A stretch of 64,000 bases of DNA. Origin: GCA-003244245 sp050699515. Its GTDB lineage: Bacteria > Actinomycetota > Actinomycetes > Mycobacteriales > Pseudonocardiaceae. The number at the start of each line of letters is the position of its first letter. Position 1 is the stretch's first letter. Below are positions 62,091 to 64,000 of the stretch, piece after piece. Made by a program: the position numbers and the translations under genes. Below the pieces are notes generated by a model. It was not told the origin of the DNA. It searched no databases and was given only the letters and a program-made list of their open reading frames with translations. The DNA lies in contig JBOHFF010000152.1 in the NCBI GenBank assembly GCA_050699515.1, positions 1-64,000 of the forward strand, given 5' to 3'.

Positions 62091-62717
62091 ATGCGATCAA
62101 AAGCGCAGCCGCACGACAGGGAGGGCTCGCTGGCCGGCCACCGGCAGTCATCGCCGCGGAAGGCGGCGGACGTTCGATGCGGCGCCATTCAGCGGTCCAT
62201 CGCTGGCATTCGTTTCCTCACGCCGCCGGACATGATCCAACTGCAGCGTGCGGTGGGCAACCGGGCTGTGAGCCGCATGCTTGCGGGAGCTGGATCGTCG
62301 CGTCACGAGTCCGCAGTAGTCCAGCGATGGCCTGAGATAAAGAGCACGAGCGGCACATTCACCTATACCTTGGGCCTCGAGTTTCGAGACAAACACGTAG
62401 CGAATGATTTGGTTGCAGCGAAGAAAAAGGCGCAGCAATACTACGACCCCATGCATGAGAACCCTCACAACGCTGCAGTCACCGTCATCGACTGGGGGTC
62501 ATTGAAAAAGGTAACCCATGCGGATGAGGCAACGGCGAAGGGCGCGTACCACTGGTCGTTGGTGATCGACGTGGACGCAGTCATGATGGGGCCGAGTGGT
62601 AGTCGTGGGGCCAGTGGAGATCCGGGAGCGCTAGAGACCATCTCGGCTGTTGTCGTAAGTGGCTACAGCGCTGGCCCACATTCGGGCAAGATCACGCACG
62701 TGGCAGCCAGCCAGTGA
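62091..62717 (+). CDS. Effector-like protein with LQR..GNRAV motif
   Basis: A 208-residue protein. After a basic, disordered start comes IQLQRAVGNRAVSRMLAGAG and AVVQRWPEIK. LQR-x-x-GNRAV followed by VQR is a hallmark of actinobacterial cargo proteins of contractile injection systems and related polymorphic effectors. The C-terminal 130 residues (FTYTLGLEFRDKHVANDLVA, HNAAVTVIDWGSLKKVTH, GAYHWSLVIDVDAVM) are of no known family and could be the active tip. No injection structural genes are in the window. ATG 62091 has GGAG at six bases; ATG 62079 is the alternative. Confidence 0.65.
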   Translation: MRSKAQPHDREGSLAGHRQSSPRKAADVRCGAIQRSIAGIRFLTPPDMIQLQRAVGNRAVSRMLAGAGSSRHESAVVQRWPEIKSTSGTFTYTLGLEFRDKHVANDLVAAKKKAQQYYDPMHENPHNAAVTVIDWGSLKKVTHADEATAKGAYHWSLVIDVDAVMMGPSGSRGASGDPGALETISAVVVSGYSAGPHSGKITHVAASQ

Positions 62718-62781
62718 ACGGGTAATTGCGCGACTGGTGTTGTTGCGTCTGGCTGGGTGACATTGCTCAGCGCGTGGCGGC

Positions 62782-63108
62782 TCATCTCCGGCCGGAGATG
62801 ATCGATTCTAGGTGCGCGACGCGCTGGTGGGCGGCTTCGAGTTGGCGCTCCAGGCTGACGATGCGGATGGCGGCGATCAGCGGCATGTTCACGTCGAGCA
62901 GCTCACGCACCCGTAGGGCCAGGGTGAGCTCGGCGCGGGAGTAGCGGCGTTGCCCACCGGTGGAGCGATTCGGGGTGAGCAACCCCGCCGCATCGAGGCT
63001 GCGCAGGAAGGCTGTCTGGACGCCGAGCAGGTCCGCGGCCAGACCTATGGTGTACGCCGGGTAGTCGTCGTCATCGAGTTTGCTCGGTCTACGCCGTGGT
63101 TGCGTCAA
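62782..63108 (-). CDS. MerR/HspR-like regulator
   Basis: A 108-residue regulator. YTIGLAADLLGVQTAFLRSL and LDAAGLLTPNRSTGGQRRYS are the winged-helix of the MerR family, and LRVRELLDVNMPLIAAIRIV with a coiled coil (LEAAHQRVAHLESI) follows. This fits HspR-like repressors of heat-shock genes. A TTG start at 63108 is chosen because GGAG stands six bases upstream. It is divergent from an Hsp20 gene, so it probably represses that gene. Confidence 0.88.
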   Translation of the reverse strand: MTQPRRRPSKLDDDDYPAYTIGLAADLLGVQTAFLRSLDAAGLLTPNRSTGGQRRYSRAELTLALRVRELLDVNMPLIAAIRIVSLERQLEAAHQRVAHLESIISGRR

Positions 63109-63299
63109 CCTGATCTCCGGAGGCTGGATGCAACGATGTTACAGCAGGTGATCACGATTTTCATCCTCCCGCTGCGCTGTAGCGGTCCGGCCGCTCAGGG
63201 ATCTTGGCAGTCATACGGCTGGCCCCTCAACGCTGTCTACGCTGCTCACGAGAATCTTGAGTCAACCAGTAGCAAGAAAAGTGATCTGAGGGGAACAGG

Positions 63300-63325
63300 C
63301 TTGTGCCACCGTGCGTTGGCACAAG
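63300..63325. promoter_or_regulatory. Probable heat-shock operator
   Basis: CTTGTGCCA, eight bases, then TGGCACAAG: a perfect 9-bp dyad between the MerR/HspR-like gene and the Hsp20 gene. It resembles the HAIR box (CTTGAGT-N7-ACTCAAG) bound by HspR in its CTTG...CAAG ends. A lone CTTGAGT lies at 63256, and a weaker dyad CACTGC...GCAGTG at 63329-63349. Confidence 0.65.
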
Positions 63326-63395
63326 TGTCACTGCGTTGAGGTAGCAGTGCAGAGAAGATCGCGTCGTGACTGACGCCTTGGAAGGAGAGACCACG

Positions 63396-63827
63396 ATGCT
63401 GATGCGTACTGACCCGTTCCGGGAGCTGGACCGCCTGACCCATGCGCTGTTCGGCACCAACGGCACCAGGTCGCACCCGGCGATCATGCCGATGGACGCC
63501 TACCGCCAGGACGGGCAGTTCATCGTGCACTTCGACCTGCCCGGGGTCGACCCGTCCTCGATTGACATCAACGTCGAGCGCAACGTGCTCACCGTCAAGG
63601 CCGAGCGCAAGCCGACCTACGGCGAGGACATCGAGCTGCAGGCCGGCGAGCGGCCTCGCGGCACGTTCAGCCGGCAGCTGTTCCTCGGCGACACGCTGGA
63701 CACCGACCGTGTCGAGGCCGGCTACGACGCCGGGGTGCTGACCCTACGCATCCCCGTCGCCGAGAAGGCCAAGTCCCGCAAGATCGAGATCACGGCACCC
63801 GGTGCGGCCAAAGAGATCAACGTCTGA
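63396..63827 (+). CDS. Hsp20-family small heat-shock protein
   Basis: A 143-residue chaperone with the alpha-crystallin domain: QFIVHFDLPGVDPSSIDINV, VERNVLTVKAERK, RGTFSRQLFLGDTLDTDRVE and AGYDAGVLTLRIPVAEKAKS, the last with the G-x-L motif. It holds unfolding proteins during heat stress. ATG 63396 is preceded by GGAAGGAGAG; a longer frame from 63366 is not needed. A strong hairpin follows at 63861. Confidence 0.95.
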   Translation: MLMRTDPFRELDRLTHALFGTNGTRSHPAIMPMDAYRQDGQFIVHFDLPGVDPSSIDINVERNVLTVKAERKPTYGEDIELQAGERPRGTFSRQLFLGDTLDTDRVEAGYDAGVLTLRIPVAEKAKSRKIEITAPGAAKEINV

Positions 63828-63860
63828 TCCGGTAAGCGCCACGCACCGATCGGGCTACTT

Positions 63861-63890
63861 CGGGGCGTCCCACCTGAGTGGGGCGCCCCG
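63861..63890 (+). terminator. Terminator hairpin after the Hsp20 gene
   Basis: CGGGGCG-T-CCCAC pairs with GTGGG-GCGCCCCG around a four-base loop, 33 bases after the stop. The stem is GC-rich and followed by ACTATTCT, with no long T-run. Confidence 0.75.
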
Positions 63891-63907
63891 AGACTATTCT
63901 GCGGTCG

Positions 63908-64000
63908 GTGCGGGATCAGAGCGAGTGCGACGACGTGACAGTCCGCGCGGTGGGCGACGTGGTGCGAACACTCGGGCTGTCTGTCCTGCTTGGAGCGGGA
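63908..64000 (+). CDS. Start of a possible PucR-type regulator, cut by the window edge
   Basis: From GTG 63908 (or GTG 63935) the frame reads VTVRAVGDVVRTLGLSVLLG then AG, resembling the N-terminus of PucR-type purine catabolism regulators. Only about 31 codons are visible and no ribosome site is clear. Confidence 0.4.
   Translation, partial: MRDQSECDDVTVRAVGDVVRTLGLSVLLGAG

Overview
The window is high-GC DNA with frequent GTG and TTG starts, GGAG-type ribosome sites and long divergent regulator genes. This points to an actinomycete, most likely of the Pseudonocardiales (Saccharopolyspora, Actinopolyspora or Amycolatopsis type). The fused glycine/sarcosine plus dimethylglycine N-methyltransferase at 1969-3678 is the arrangement known from halophilic Actinopolyspora. 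No tRNA, rRNA or CRISPR array was seen. The window mixes ordinary chromosomal genes with a large accessory load: conflict-type operons, signalling ATPases, IS fragments and at least fifteen decayed or truncated genes.

Region by region. 0-5.5 kb: a BCCT betaine carrier and a betaine-synthesising fusion enzyme, then cutA and a chimeric secreted ORF (part tannase, part selenium-binding protein). 5.6-9.1 kb: a minus-strand operon encoding a ubiquitin-like protein, an E2-like enzyme, a JAMM protease fused to an E1, and an overlapping proline-rich membrane protein. 9.4-20.7 kb: L,D-transpeptidase, Uma2-type nuclease, dead HicB-like and DUF3800-like genes, a small Gly/Ser-rich peptide gene, fused pabAB, a large LuxR ATPase and a TPR regulator without its HTH. 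20.9-22.9 kb: a coupled triad of a 280-aa protein, a 25-aa peptide and a nucleoside-phosphorylase-like protein; the first two share an N-S-G-V...G-G-x-T-x-V motif. 22.9-29.3 kb: gnd, a secreted serine protease, MacB-like permease, holin-like protein, a decayed methyltransferase, a frameshifted DUF899 gene and a lytic transglycosylase lipoprotein. 29.6-45.3 kb: a response regulator whose kinase has been deleted, then two paralogous regulators of about 1,120 aa (cyclase-like domain, ATPase, TPR region, LuxR HTH) interleaved with SnoaL/DUF4440, HD, MarR, MFS, membrane, NmrA-like, VOC and phosphotransferase genes.

45.3-49.4 kb: a secreted-toxin-like gene (DUF6973-type C-terminus) with a neighbouring lipoprotein, a duplicated piece of the toxin linker, and a decayed IS21 element. 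49.6-57.3 kb: an NLR-like DUF4062/NB-ARC/TPR protein, two TPR regulators and a divergent cassette of four overlapping genes of unknown role. 57.3-62 kb: an IS30 fragment, broken regulators, an overlapping DegT aminotransferase-NUDIX pair, a scrapyard of gene fragments, and a DUF433-type antitoxin with a PIN-like toxin. 62-64 kb: an effector-like ORF with the LQR..GNRAV signature, a MerR/HspR-like regulator divergent from an Hsp20 gene, and the first codons of a possible PucR-type gene.

The strongest candidates for an undescribed system are the ubiquitin-like conjugation operon with its membrane partner (5613-9082) and the motif-sharing phosphorylase triad (20886-22640).
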